This document shows, one piece after another, positions 55,447 through 64,000 of a stretch of DNA of 64,000 bases. The translations under genes and the position numbers were made by a program. Within the stretch, counting starts at the first letter, position 1; the number at the start of each line of letters is the position of its first letter. The notes beneath the pieces were generated by a model, which was given only the letters and a program-made list of their open reading frames with translations, was not told where the DNA came from and made no database searches. The stretch comes from JALOOB01 sp040766655 (GTDB lineage Bacteria > Chloroflexota > Anaerolineae > CG2-30-64-16), in assembly GCA_040766655.1 (NCBI GenBank), contig JAXGQB010000006.1, forward strand, positions 434,001 to 498,000, written 5' to 3'.

Positions 55447-57239
55447 CGTGCTTCTTTCGGTTGAGGCCCCTCCAACATCGCTGCTCGGGTGGCTTGAAGG
55501 GCCAGGTCAATGAACACCGCTGCGGTCCAGCCGAAGGTTCCTGCGGCCGTCTTGGGCGGCGCGCCTGTTTCGGCGTCGTAGTATTCGTAGACGCCTGGAT
55601 GTGCCATGATCAACTCCAGGGTCTTCTGGCTCAAGGTGTCTGCAAGCGCGTTCTCGCCGATCTGGTGCAGTGCCTCGACGAAGATATAGTTGATATTGGC
55701 CCACACCGGACCCCGCCACATCGTTCCCGGTTCGAACTTGGGGTCGTTGCGCGCTACGGTGGCCAGCACGTGTTCGCCCCAGAAGGTCGCCGGGTCCGTC
55801 AGCTGCGTGAGCACGCGTTGGCGGATCGAATCGGGCAGTTGGCCGGTCCAGAGCGGATAGAGGTTGAATGGCGTGGCGACCTGGATGGGCTGATGGTTGT
55901 GGGTTGCCCTGAACAGGCCGGCCTGCTCATCCCAGAAATCCTCTATCATGCGCCGCACCATGGCCGCTGCGCGTCGTCGCCACATGGCCGCCTCGGCGTC
56001 CATGCCCAGGGCCTCTGCCATCATGGCAAGCGAACCCATCTGCACGCACAAGTAGGTGTTGAGGTCGGGCGACTCGACGGGCATCCCCTCGTCCCAGAGT
56101 GGGCTGTCATCCAGGCCGGAGGAATAGGGATGGTTGTACTGTGCCAGGCCATCCGCATCATCGTCATTCATGCCGAACCACCAGGCGTTCCAGCGCACCA
56201 GCGGGACGTAGATCTCCCGCAGGAATTCCAGGTCCGGCGCCGCCTCGTGGAGCTTCATCGCAGCCCATGCCATGATGGGCGGCTTGGTCACCTCGGCGCG
56301 CAACGGATGCTCTATCTGGCTGATGACGGCTTCGTCGTACACAGCGTCCGGGATCATGCCGTCTGGCAGCTGGCAGTCGAGCATCGTGCGCAGCTGGTCC
56401 TGGGCCAGGGCGGGATCGACGTGGCGCAACGCAAGCGCGTGGAAGCAGGCGTCCCAGTTCCAGACCCCGACGTAGTCGACCTTGGACGGCATCATGGCCT
56501 CGTGTTTCACCCAGCCTGAGGGCCCCACCATGTTGCTGCCCATCACCCACCACGAATAGAGATACTTCTGCTGATAGCGCTCCAGCACGGGTGGCACGCG
56601 ATCGAACCAGGCGGCCCAGCGCGCCTCTGCCGCGGCCAGCGTCTCAGAGAAGGGCACCGGCGCGCCGTCGAGCGCCAGGTCCGAGCGGATGTTCAGATGG
56701 ATGGCCAGGTCTTCACCTGCCTGCACCACGAATTCGACCAGGTACGCCTCGCGTTCCAGCGCCAGTTCGTTGCGCAGCACGACACCATTCGTGCGGTAGG
56801 CCAGGTTGCGCACGCCCTTCAGCGAGCCACCCGTCTCATCGCGCTGCCACATCTGCGTGCTGACCCGGAAACGAATGCCTGACGCGACGCCATCCGGCAA
56901 TCCGATGGCGATGGTGTCACCCTTGTGGAAGGCGATGCTGAACGCGCCGAGCCGGGTCTCCAGGTGAAGCGCGTGCGGATAGGTGACCAGGTGATAGGCC
57001 AGCGGCATCCCCTCCTGGTCGATGAGGCAGAGGTCCTGGATGTACGGCGGCCGAAAGCGGTAGGTATCGATGCCCGGCTGGATCGCGGTCAGCCGTTCGG
57101 CGAGCTTGATGTAGAACCGATCGTTGTCCGTATTCTTCAGGAGCAGCAGGCGCGATCCCCGGTCGCTGAACGGTACCCGGGTGATATCCAGGGCATCCCG
57201 CAGGATGCAGAGTGCAGTGTTAGTTACCTCTAATGACAC
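55443..57239 (-). CDS. GH63/GH37-like alpha-glycosidase (glucosidase or glycosyl-trehalose type)
   Basis: A 598-residue enzyme: an N-terminal beta-domain (residues 1-220), then an (alpha/alpha)6 barrel with SSW-like YLYSWWVMGSN, VGVWNWDACFHALAL with the candidate acid Asp, LPDGMIPDAVYDE, TKPPIMAWAAMKL and MWRGPVWANINYIFVEAL. This layout fits GH63 and trehalase-like GH37 enzymes. No signal peptide, so cytoplasmic. GTG start. First gene of the trehalose block; it may hydrolyse trehalose, glucosylglycerol or mannosylglycerate. Substrate unknown. Confidence 0.82.
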   Translation of the reverse strand: MSLEVTNTALCILRDALDITRVPFSDRGSRLLLLKNTDNDRFYIKLAERLTAIQPGIDTYRFRPPYIQDLCLIDQEGMPLAYHLVTYPHALHLETRLGAFSIAFHKGDTIAIGLPDGVASGIRFRVSTQMWQRDETGGSLKGVRNLAYRTNGVVLRNELALEREAYLVEFVVQAGEDLAIHLNIRSDLALDGAPVPFSETLAAAEARWAAWFDRVPPVLERYQQKYLYSWWVMGSNMVGPSGWVKHEAMMPSKVDYVGVWNWDACFHALALRHVDPALAQDQLRTMLDCQLPDGMIPDAVYDEAVISQIEHPLRAEVTKPPIMAWAAMKLHEAAPDLEFLREIYVPLVRWNAWWFGMNDDDADGLAQYNHPYSSGLDDSPLWDEGMPVESPDLNTYLCVQMGSLAMMAEALGMDAEAAMWRRRAAAMVRRMIEDFWDEQAGLFRATHNHQPIQVATPFNLYPLWTGQLPDSIRQRVLTQLTDPATFWGEHVLATVARNDPKFEPGTMWRGPVWANINYIFVEALHQIGENALADTLSQKTLELIMAHPGVYEYYDAETGAPPKTAAGTFGWTAAVFIDLALQATRAAMLEGPQPKEAR

Positions 57240-57406
57240 GATTTAAAAGTCTCCCCATGATTGTCCTGTTAACATTTCGATCAACCAAACCATTTTACCA
57301 CACGTCGTTCGCCCCCGCGGCTGACCGCTCCGTGCGCGACCCGCCCGGCCGGGAAGCGGCAGTGAAGATCCGGCCCCGCCCGCAGCGCCACGCCCATTAT
57401 TGGGGC

Positions 57407-57435
57407 TTGCATTTTGCCGATAGATGCCGTATATT
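57407..57435 (+). promoter_or_regulatory. Promoter of the LysM protein gene
   Basis: TTGCAT (57407-57412), a 17-nt spacer and TATATT (57430-57435), 55 nt upstream of the ATG. The 57240-57406 stretch upstream holds no gene that I can see. Confidence 0.65.
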
Positions 57436-57489
57436 ATATATAGCATTTAGTTGTTGACGTCAACCGCATTGTGGAGGGGGTGTCTTTTC

Positions 57490-58221
57490 ATGAAAACGCT
57501 ACGTTTCATCGTTCTGACGAGCCTGGCGGTCTTCCTGTTTCTGCTCAGCGCCAACCTGGCGCCGCCGGCAGAGGCGGGCGGATTGCCGGGGACGGGATGT
57601 CCTGCCGTGCACTACCGGATTGCGCGCGGTGACACGCTCACCACCATCGCCTGGCGTTATGGGGTGACGGTCGGCCAGTTGCAGCAGTGGAACGGTATCG
57701 CCAATTCCGATCGGATCTACTGGGGCAATGTGCTGACGATCTACCCCGCCAGATGCCCGGCGCCTGCTCCCAGGCCCGCACCCAAGCCTGCGCCGGTGCA
57801 GCAGGGCGCGCCGGTGACGGTCATTTCGCCGGTCACCCAGTACCCCGCTTTCATCACCGTCATCGGCTCCGGACCCATCCCTTGTAAGGGGGTCTGTCCG
57901 GTGACGCCGGCCGTCTCCTGCGCCGATCAGCGCGCGGTCATCTCGTCTCCCGCGCCGAACTCGGTGGTATCCGGCTGGCTGACGATCAAGGGCAACGCAA
58001 CGCACGAGAACTTCAAGTTCTACAAGCTGGAGTACGGCGCGGGCTCCGAACCGACCACGTGGTCCTGGTTCTTCGGGGGCGAGTGGCCGATCTGGCAGGG
58101 CACGTTGGGCGGGCTGAACACCGGACTGCTGCCGTCGGGCACCTACACCATCCGCCTCACGGTGGTCGACAAGACCAGCAACTACCCGCCGCCGTGCGAG
58201 GTGACGATCGTCGTTCGCTGA
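57490..58221 (+). CDS. Secreted LysM-domain protein with C-terminal Ig-like domain
   Basis: A 243-residue exported protein. Signal peptide at residues 1-29 (FIVLTSLAVFLFLLSANLAP). A LysM domain follows (VHYRIARGDTLTTIAWRYGVTVGQLQQWNGI), which binds peptidoglycan or related glycans, then a Pro/Ala linker, a Cys-containing middle part and a C-terminal beta-sandwich (ISSPAPNSVVSGWLTIKGNA...GTYTIRLTVVDKTSNYPPP). GGAGGGGG before the ATG. Likely a wall- or surface-associated protein. Confidence 0.88.
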   Translation: MKTLRFIVLTSLAVFLFLLSANLAPPAEAGGLPGTGCPAVHYRIARGDTLTTIAWRYGVTVGQLQQWNGIANSDRIYWGNVLTIYPARCPAPAPRPAPKPAPVQQGAPVTVISPVTQYPAFITVIGSGPIPCKGVCPVTPAVSCADQRAVISSPAPNSVVSGWLTIKGNATHENFKFYKLEYGAGSEPTTWSWFFGGEWPIWQGTLGGLNTGLLPSGTYTIRLTVVDKTSNYPPPCEVTIVVR

Positions 58222-58246
58222 TACTTCGTTGCTCTCAACTGGTACC

Positions 58247-58287
58247 ATGGGCTGGCCTGCCTCACCGACAGGCCGGCCCATCTCTCA
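58247..58287 (+). terminator. Terminator downstream of the LysM gene
   Basis: Imperfect stem ATGGGCTGGCCTG / CAGGCCGGCCCAT (58247-58259 and 58269-58281) with one T-G pair, followed by CTCTCATT. Confidence 0.6.
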
Positions 58288-58384
58288 TTGGGCCGCATCG
58301 GATGCGATGATATAATGACGCCCGGATCAATCCTCTCCGCCGCGTTGCGCCGGGCGCGGCATCTGCATCCCTGACGAGGCACCG

Positions 58385-60004
58385 ATGAGCGCACTTCTTG
58401 CCGAACAGATGCTGGTCCTCTTCGCGATCCTGGCTGCCGGCTCGTGGCTCGGCAGCCTGTCGTGGCGCGGCATATCCCTCGGCAGCGCCGCAGTCTTCTT
58501 CGTCGGCCTCGCGTTCGGCCACTTCGGCCTGACCATTCCCAAGCCGGTGATGGACCTGGGCCTGCTGCTCTTCGTCTACGCGGTGGGCCTGCAGGCCGGC
58601 CCGCGCTTCTTCCGCACGTTCCGCAAGCAGGGCCGCGAGTTCGTCATCGTTGCAGCAACGGGCATCCTGGCCGCGGGCATCGTCACGGTGATCCTCGCCC
58701 GCGCCATGGGATTGTCCTATGCGGTGGCCGCCGGGATGTTCACCGGTGCGGTGACGAATACGCCCGCATTGGCCGGCGCGATCGACGCCATCGGCCGCGT
58801 CGACCCGGAGCAGGCCGCGTTGGCCTCGGTCGGATACGGCATCGCGTATCCGTTCAGCATCGTGGGCGTCACATTGTTCGTACAGTTCCTGCCCAAGCTG
58901 CTGCGCCGCACCGTCAAGCGTGCCGAAGAGGAGTGGCAGACCAGCCAGGCCGGCGAGCGGCCCGAGCTCGCGAAGCGGCAGTTCAAGGTGACGAACGCCA
59001 ATCTGGACGGCAAGCGCCTGGGAGACCTGGACACCCATCGCGTCAGCCAGGTGAACATCTCGCGCGTGGTGCATGGGGGCGAGGTCTTGACGGGCACGCC
59101 CGACGTCGTGCTTCACCTGGGCGACGTGGTCTTGGCCGTCGGATCGGAGGCGGAGCTCGAGAAGCTGCGGTTGCTCGTCGGAGAAGAGGTGGAAGTCACG
59201 GTGGCGCCGACCGCGCGCACGGTCAGCCGCGAGATGCACGTGACCGAGGCAAAGTTCGCGGGGAAGCGGCTGATGGATCTGCGCGTGTGGGACAACCACG
59301 GCGTCGTCATCACGCGCATCCGCCGCGCAGGCGTCGAGATCACGCCGGTCGGGTCGAGCACGTTCGAGCTGGGCGATACGCTGCGCGTGGTGGGCGATGA
59401 GAAGGCCCTGGACCAGTTCGCGCAGCTGGTTGGCCGGGATTCGAGGAAGATCGACGAGACGAACATGGTGCCGTTCCTCATCGGCATCTGCCTCGGCATC
59501 GGCGCCGGGCTGATCTCGATCCCTCTGCCGAACGGCATGTCGGTCCGGCTGGGTGCAGCCGGCGGCGCTCTGCTGGTGAGCCTGTTGCTGGGGCATTTCG
59601 GGCGTGTCGGCCCGTTCCGGGTCTACGTGCCCGTGGCCGCGCGCAACATCTCCCGCGAACTGGGGCTGATGCTCTTCCTGGGCGGCGCGGGTGCAAACGC
59701 AGGGACACAACTCGTGAGGGTGGTGCAGGAGCAGGGGGCCGGCATGTTTGCCGCGGGTGCGGCGATCACCCTGACGGCAGTCCTGGTGACCGTCCTCATG
59801 ACGCACCTGGTGTACCGGATGAATCTGCTTTCCGTCCTCGGCCTGACTGCGGGCGTGTTGACCAATCCGCCGGCGCTGGCCGCGGCGTCCAACCAGACGG
59901 CGACGGACGTGCCCGCTGTGACCTACGCCAGCGCGTTCCCCGTCGTGCTGATCTTCAAGATCCTCGTGGCGCAGATCCTGGTGCAGGTGTTGCGGCTGCT
60001 GTAG
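58385..60004 (+). CDS. AspT/YidE-family transporter with two TrkA-C domains
   Basis: A 539-residue protein built of two homologous membrane halves (residues 1-180 and 360-539) around two TrkA_C/RCK_C domains (KVTNANLDGKRLGDLDTHRVS; HVTEAKFAGKRLMDLRVWDNHG). Repeated membrane motifs include GLLLFVYAVGLQAGPRFF, MFTGAVTNTPALAGA, ELGLMLFLGGAGANAG and LTAGVLTNPPALAAA. This is the aspartate:alanine exchanger family; family members exchange dicarboxylates or amino acids. The real substrate is unknown. Confidence 0.9.
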   Translation: MSALLAEQMLVLFAILAAGSWLGSLSWRGISLGSAAVFFVGLAFGHFGLTIPKPVMDLGLLLFVYAVGLQAGPRFFRTFRKQGREFVIVAATGILAAGIVTVILARAMGLSYAVAAGMFTGAVTNTPALAGAIDAIGRVDPEQAALASVGYGIAYPFSIVGVTLFVQFLPKLLRRTVKRAEEEWQTSQAGERPELAKRQFKVTNANLDGKRLGDLDTHRVSQVNISRVVHGGEVLTGTPDVVLHLGDVVLAVGSEAELEKLRLLVGEEVEVTVAPTARTVSREMHVTEAKFAGKRLMDLRVWDNHGVVITRIRRAGVEITPVGSSTFELGDTLRVVGDEKALDQFAQLVGRDSRKIDETNMVPFLIGICLGIGAGLISIPLPNGMSVRLGAAGGALLVSLLLGHFGRVGPFRVYVPVAARNISRELGLMLFLGGAGANAGTQLVRVVQEQGAGMFAAGAAITLTAVLVTVLMTHLVYRMNLLSVLGLTAGVLTNPPALAAASNQTATDVPAVTYASAFPVVLIFKILVAQILVQVLRLL

Positions 60005-60050
60005 GGACGGGCGATGCAGCCGGTCGTCCGGCCGCGCGGCCTGCCGGCCA

Positions 60051-60707
60051 TCAATGATCGAACTCGCGCACCTCGGGATCTGCCAGCATGGCCATGCATA
60101 CCTTGTGGTGCGCCTGCGGCTTGCCTCTGACGCTCCACAGCAGGCCGATCGAGTCCTTGCCCTTGGTGCGCGTTTCCTCCCGAACACTCAGGCCGCTGTC
60201 CGCGAAGAGCTTCTGCAGTCGATCTGGCTTGGCTGGATCGGCCACGAGGGTGATCCGATAGGTGCGCATGGTGTGCGCCAGCTGCAGTCCGCGCTCCACC
60301 CGGGGCAGCACCGCGAGCACGACGATGAAGAGGATGGCGGCGAGGAAGGTGAAGAGCAGATAGCCCACGCCCATCCCGATGCCCAGCGCGGCTGCGATCC
60401 AGATGGTGGCCGCCGTGGTCAGGCCGATCACCTGACCGCGGCGCTGGATGATGACGCCCGCGCCCAGGAAGCCGATGCCGCTGACGATCTGCGCCGCGAT
60501 CCGTCCCGGGTCCTTGTCGCCTGCGATGCGCACCGAGAAGATGGTGAAGAGGGCCGCGCCGACGCTGATCATCGTGATCGTGCGCATGCCTGCGGCCTTG
60601 TCATGGTACTCGCGCTCCGCGCCGACCATCAGTCCCACCAGGAACGCGGCGATCAGCTTGATGACGTCGTCCGGTCTGACGGCGAACATCGCGGCGAGCT
60701 CAGTCAT
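60051..60707 (-). CDS. MgtC/SapB-family membrane protein with C-terminal ACT-like domain
   Basis: A 218-residue protein with four hydrophobic segments and the MgtC signature KLIAAFLVGLMVGAEREYHDKAAGMRTITMISVGAALFT, then GFLGAGVIIQRRGQVIGLTTAATIWIAAALGIGMG. Residues 145-218 are a soluble ACT-like domain. MgtC proteins affect Mg2+ starvation survival by an indirect mechanism. Start overlaps the sbcD-like stop by 8 nt. Confidence 0.9.
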   Translation of the reverse strand: MTELAAMFAVRPDDVIKLIAAFLVGLMVGAEREYHDKAAGMRTITMISVGAALFTIFSVRIAGDKDPGRIAAQIVSGIGFLGAGVIIQRRGQVIGLTTAATIWIAAALGIGMGVGYLLFTFLAAILFIVVLAVLPRVERGLQLAHTMRTYRITLVADPAKPDRLQKLFADSGLSVREETRTKGKDSIGLLWSVRGKPQAHHKVCMAMLADPEVREFDH

Positions 60708-61956
60708 GGGACTCGACCTCCCTGATCAGTTCCTCGGCGTACTGCAGCAACATCTTTGAGCGCGCAGGTTCGACGCTGCGCGACTCGAAGTAACGTTCCA
60801 GCATCTGTGTGGGCGTGAGCGCCTCTACCGATACGCCGCCGAACGGGTCGCGCAGGTGACGCCTGACGTCGCGCTCCACTTTCGCATGGAAGGCAGGCTT
60901 CAGCGCCGCGGCGATGTCCCGGTCGACCAGCCGCGGTTGCTGGACCTCATCGAAGATCAGCCGCACCCGGACCACGGCGCCCGACAGGTCACCGGCGGCC
61001 GCGATCCGTTCCACCACGGCGGCCGTCGGATCGTCTGCCTCGCGCACGTCGATGTCGATGGTGAGGAAGCGCCGCGCCGGCCGCCGGTAGTGCTCGACGA
61101 ACTCCCAGGTCGTCGGTCCGTCGGTGATGGTCGCCACCACCCAACCCTTGGGGTCCTTCTCCTCGCCGAAGTCTATCCGCTCCGGGCTGCCGCTGTAGAT
61201 GATCGGCGGCTGCTGGTCGCGATTGAGGCTCTGGTGCTTGTGAATGTGGCCCAGGGCGACGTAGCGCCAGATGGGGTGCGCCAGGGCCAGGCTGCGATCG
61301 ACCGCGATGTCGCGGCCCACCATGATGTTGCGCTCGGAGCCGAGGCTGGCCTGATCGACGCTGAAGTGACCGACCAGGATGGTCGGGATCTCCGCCGTGC
61401 GGCTGGCCTGTTCGGCCAGGTCGAGGATGCGCGCTGTGATCCGCTCGCTGATCAGCGCGTCCTGGACCCCGATGCTCTTTTTCTCCCATTCCTCCCGGAG
61501 CGCATGGTCCTCGCGCAGGGGAAACGGCGCGGTGGCCACCTGCAACACCTGGCCCCGCCTGCACTTCACGGTCAACAGCTCGTAGCCCGCGCCGACGTAG
61601 ACGTTCGGCACGTCGAGCGTCGCGAAGATGCTGATCGCGGGTGCGCGGCGCTGGGCCGTGTGCAGGTCGTGGTTCCCCACCAACAGGATTACGGGAATGC
61701 CCGCGTCGGCCACGCGCTTGATGCGCCGGGCGAACTCGCGCTGGAAGGTCGCGTTCGGCTCGCGCATCTTGTACGCGTCGCCCGCGAACACGAAGATGTC
61801 GACCTCCTGGTCGATCGCATAGTCGACCATATCGGTCAGCCGGCGCAGAAAGTCCATGACGCGGCTGTGCATGCCCGTGTTCGGGTCGATCCCGCCGTAG
61901 TTCTCCATGCCGATGTGCAGGTCCGCGGTGTGGAGGAGCTTAATGGGTTGCATCAT
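60700..61956 (-). CDS. sbcD: SbcD/Mre11-family DNA repair exonuclease
   Basis: A 418-residue metallophosphoesterase: LLHTADLHIGMENYGGIDP, FVFAGDAYKMREPNATFQREF, ILLVGNHDLHTAQRRAP, LVGHFSVDQASLGS and YVALGHIHKHQSL give all five metal-binding motifs in order. The C-terminal part resembles the SbcD capping domain. Usually works with SbcC/Rad50, which is not in the window. It is preceded 14 nt upstream by a HerA-like ATPase. Confidence 0.9.
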   Translation of the reverse strand: MMQPIKLLHTADLHIGMENYGGIDPNTGMHSRVMDFLRRLTDMVDYAIDQEVDIFVFAGDAYKMREPNATFQREFARRIKRVADAGIPVILLVGNHDLHTAQRRAPAISIFATLDVPNVYVGAGYELLTVKCRRGQVLQVATAPFPLREDHALREEWEKKSIGVQDALISERITARILDLAEQASRTAEIPTILVGHFSVDQASLGSERNIMVGRDIAVDRSLALAHPIWRYVALGHIHKHQSLNRDQQPPIIYSGSPERIDFGEEKDPKGWVVATITDGPTTWEFVEHYRRPARRFLTIDIDVREADDPTAAVVERIAAAGDLSGAVVRVRLIFDEVQQPRLVDRDIAAALKPAFHAKVERDVRRHLRDPFGGVSVEALTPTQMLERYFESRSVEPARSKMLLQYAEELIREVESHD

Positions 61957-61970
61957 ATCCTTTGACGTGC

Positions 61971-63746
61971 TCAGTCGAAGCCCGCGAAGTTCGGATCGCG
62001 TCCCGTGCGCCGGTCCAGGTCGGCAAGTGCGACGCTGCGCTCCTGCGGATCGCTGAAGCCCATCGCGCGGTAGAAGTCGACGTCGTAGCGCCGCGTCTGC
62101 ACGACCACGGGCATAGGCACCGCGTGGCCGAGGATGAGCGCCTGTTCGCGCGAGTCGAGGCGGGCCAGCACTTCCTTGAGCGCGCTGGCACCGCTCACGC
62201 CGGAGAGGACGGCCTTGATGTCGGCCTCGTCATCCAGCAGCAGGGTGACGCGCGTGCCGATCTGCGACATCACCTCCGCGTCGATGCCCGAGGGGCGTTG
62301 ATCGACGATGAAGAGCGTCACGTTGTATTTGCGCAGCTCGCGTGCGATGGTGCCGAAGATGGTGTTGGCCGCGACGCCGGGGTCGAGGAACTTGTGCGCC
62401 TCCTCGATCGTGATGACGAGGGGCGTCGGCTCCTTCGCGGTTTCCCCGAACGCCGCCTCCTTCCGCTGCACGTAATGCTTGTGGATGCGCCGGGTGAGGA
62501 AGTTGGCCACCAGGATGTAGGCGCTGAGGTCCGAGCCGTAGCGGCCGAACTCCAGCACGACGTTCTTGCCCTCTTCCAGGTAGGTCAGCAGATGCTGAAC
62601 GGAATCCTCGGGCGCCTTGGACTTCAGGAAGGTGTAGTTGCGCATGCGCTCGAAGCGCCGGCGCAGCGCGGCCAGCGTCTGCTGCCCCTGGCCGGTGTCG
62701 TCAGCCAGCGCCTTCAGCCCGCGCACCTCCCTGTCAGTCTCGGGGTCGAAGCCGCCGTAACTGTCGACCCAGTCGTCGTTCAGGAAGTTCTCGAACCACT
62801 TGCGGCCGAACTTGCGGGAGAGCGCGTACACCGCGCCGATCTGAGGCTCGCTGAGGTTCAGTAGCCCGGCCAGCATCTCCAGGTCTTCCGGCTCGATCTG
62901 GTCGTAGCCGATCGTCACGTAGTGATCCGGATTGGAGTTGCGGCGCTGCGACGAGTCGCGGTCGAGGCTGAAGATGCTGACCCGGCCGGGGAAGAGCTGC
63001 TTCAGGCCCTTGACCTTGTTCGTCTCCTCCGAGCCGCCCTCCCAGCCGTACTCGTTGTGCATGTCGAAGACCAGGTTGACCGCCACGTTCTCCCGGATCG
63101 CGCCGGCCAGCAGGACGCGTGCCAGGAACGTCTTGCCAGTCCCCGACTTGCCGAAGACGCCGCTGGAGCGCTCCACGAGCCGTTCGAGGTTGAGCGTGAT
63201 CTTCACGTCTTCCATGTCGAGCGGCGCGCCGATGTGGAAGAAGTGCACGTCCCTGGCGCCGACCTTGCGCACGCCCTCGGGTCCGAAGACCTGGTCCACC
63301 TCGCCCTGGCTGGCGGTGGAGACCGGGGTGAAGTGCTCGGGCACGGTCTTGACCGGCCGCGGCTCGCCCCCCTCGTTCTCCAGGATCAGCAGCGGGCTGA
63401 GGTGCACTACGCCGTAGGTCGTCGCGCCCCGGTGGATCTCCGCGATGAAGGGGTCCGAGTAGTCGGGCGGCTGCCTGGCCACGAGCGGGTTGGCCGCATC
63501 CAGCGCCACGTCGGTGACCATGCAGAAGAAGCGCCGGCTGCGGCCGCGGGCCACGACGTAGCGGCCGACGGCAAGTTCCTCGATCAGGATGGCGCGGTTC
63601 AGCTTGACGTCCAGCCCGGCTGAGAGAGACCCACCGATGACCACGCCCAACTCGTCCCGCGCGTCTGCCGCTGCCTGGCGCACCGCAACCTCCTCGTCGC
63701 GCGAGGGCAGGGCGTCGAATTCGGTGACGGGGTCGAAGGCTGTCAT
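61971..63746 (-). CDS. HerA-like ATP-dependent DNA translocase/helicase (DUF87)
   Basis: A 591-residue protein. N-terminal HAS-barrel-like domain (residues 20-110), Walker A in GVFGKSGTGKTFLARVLL near residue 195, DMHNEYGW, Walker B in LVITIEEAHKFLDPGVAANTIFG and the Arg-containing LFIVDQRPSGIDAEVMSQIGTRVTLLL. In archaea and some bacteria HerA works with the nuclease NurA in end resection with Mre11-Rad50. The SbcD homologue is next, supporting that role; NurA is absent from the window. Start overlaps the M32 stop by one base (TAATG). Confidence 0.9.
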   Translation of the reverse strand: MTAFDPVTEFDALPSRDEEVAVRQAAADARDELGVVIGGSLSAGLDVKLNRAILIEELAVGRYVVARGRSRRFFCMVTDVALDAANPLVARQPPDYSDPFIAEIHRGATTYGVVHLSPLLILENEGGEPRPVKTVPEHFTPVSTASQGEVDQVFGPEGVRKVGARDVHFFHIGAPLDMEDVKITLNLERLVERSSGVFGKSGTGKTFLARVLLAGAIRENVAVNLVFDMHNEYGWEGGSEETNKVKGLKQLFPGRVSIFSLDRDSSQRRNSNPDHYVTIGYDQIEPEDLEMLAGLLNLSEPQIGAVYALSRKFGRKWFENFLNDDWVDSYGGFDPETDREVRGLKALADDTGQGQQTLAALRRRFERMRNYTFLKSKAPEDSVQHLLTYLEEGKNVVLEFGRYGSDLSAYILVANFLTRRIHKHYVQRKEAAFGETAKEPTPLVITIEEAHKFLDPGVAANTIFGTIARELRKYNVTLFIVDQRPSGIDAEVMSQIGTRVTLLLDDEADIKAVLSGVSGASALKEVLARLDSREQALILGHAVPMPVVVQTRRYDVDFYRAMGFSDPQERSVALADLDRRTGRDPNFAGFD

Positions 63747-64000
63747 TACTGGTACTTCGCAGTCAGGTACTTGATGTACGGTTCGATGGTCAGCTCGCCC
63801 CCGGTGACGCGTTGGGCCAACTCGGCAGCGGTGAATTTCGAGCCGTGGCGGTAGATGTTCTCCCGCAGCCAGCCGAGCAGCACGTCGAAGCGGCCCGCAC
63901 GCATCTCAGCAGGGATCTCCCCATGTGCGTCCAGTGCAGCCTGGTAGAACATGGCGCTCATGATGTTGCCCAGGGTGTAACCCTGGAACTGGCCGCCGAT
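63746..64000 (-). CDS. M32-family carboxypeptidase, C-terminal fragment (5' end beyond the window)
   Basis: 85 C-terminal residues are visible, from IGGQFQGYTLGNIMSAMFYQ to the TAA at 63748-63746. The GYTLGN segment and ERLRENIYRHGSKFTAAEL-like tail (here WLRENIYRHGSKFTAAEL) are typical of thermostable carboxypeptidase 1 (Taq type). The HExxH zinc motif would be outside the window. These are cytosolic metallo-carboxypeptidases. Confidence rests on the C-terminal motifs only. Confidence 0.85.
   Translation of the reverse strand: MGGQFQGYTLGNIMSAMFYQAALDAHGEIPAEMRAGRFDVLLGWLRENIYRHGSKFTAAELAQRVTGGELTIEPYIKYLTAKYQ

Overview
The window is GC-rich, gene-dense bacterial chromosome without rRNA, tRNA, CRISPR or recognisable insertion sequences. 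Gene content (multiheme cytochromes, Fe-S and sulfur/selenium handling, trehalose metabolism, GC-rich intergenic palindromes, a SAM-I riboswitch) suggests a member of the Chloroflexota, perhaps Anaerolineae-like. That placement is an inference from gene content and style, not a phylogenetic result. Coding is close to continuous, with many ATGA or TAATG overlaps.

Region 1 (1-2370, +) holds two MinD-type ATPases (the first cut by the window edge, the second with an inserted 2x[4Fe-4S] ferredoxin domain), a CGGC-domain metal-binding protein and a NifU-like scaffold. Region 2 (2388-6573, +) is the most striking part. It begins with a peroxiredoxin whose peroxidatic cysteine codon is an in-frame TGA followed by a SECIS-like hairpin, so it very probably encodes a selenoprotein. 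A 340-nt stretch with its own promoter and terminator comes next, then a compact selenium-trafficking operon: YedE-type transporter, YedF/TusA-like carrier, NifS/SelA-fold aminotransferase and DUF3343 Se/S-carrier-like protein.

Region 3 (6769-12889) has a 51-residue secreted peptide divergent from a PadR regulator. The regulator heads a run of ferredoxin, CoA-disulfide-reductase/rhodanese, Mrp ATPase, DUF5320 protein, zinc-ribbon protein, stand-alone MIP18 protein and a radical SAM protein. Region 4 (12954-18713, +) has a secreted beta-propeller, a secreted clan-A glycoside hydrolase interrupted by an in-frame TGA, and a probable nickel-related operon: MBL hydrolase, CooT-like protein, a small protein ending in nine histidines, a DUF89 phosphatase and a second MBL hydrolase.

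Region 5 (18798-27486) has an exported thioredoxin-VKOR fusion and a YibE/F protein on +. Convergent to them is an octaheme tetrathionate-reductase-type cytochrome, a heptaheme/cytochrome-b fusion and two YeeE/YedE-type transporters; this looks like respiratory sulfur-compound metabolism. Region 6 (27518-33713, -) is a methionine/SAM recycling operon (mtnA, DNA methyltransferase, adenosine-kinase-like, ahcY, metK) headed by a SAM-I riboswitch with its terminator.

Region 7 (33785-38355, -) is housekeeping: SpoU methyltransferase, ruvA, ruvC, yebC, pyrG. Region 8 (38553-50494) has a DnaQ-DinG fusion, a KAS III-like enzyme, a duplicated-domain lipoprotein, a GH38 alpha-mannosidase, an MrfA-like helicase and a KDPG aldolase. 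Region 9 (50519-57239, -) is a sugar block: GH63-like hydrolase, trehalose-6-phosphate synthase, GT4, trehalose phosphatase, KDG-kinase-like PfkB. Region 10 (57407-64000) has a LysM secreted protein, an AspT-type transporter, MgtC, SbcD, HerA and the C-terminus of an M32 carboxypeptidase cut by the window edge.
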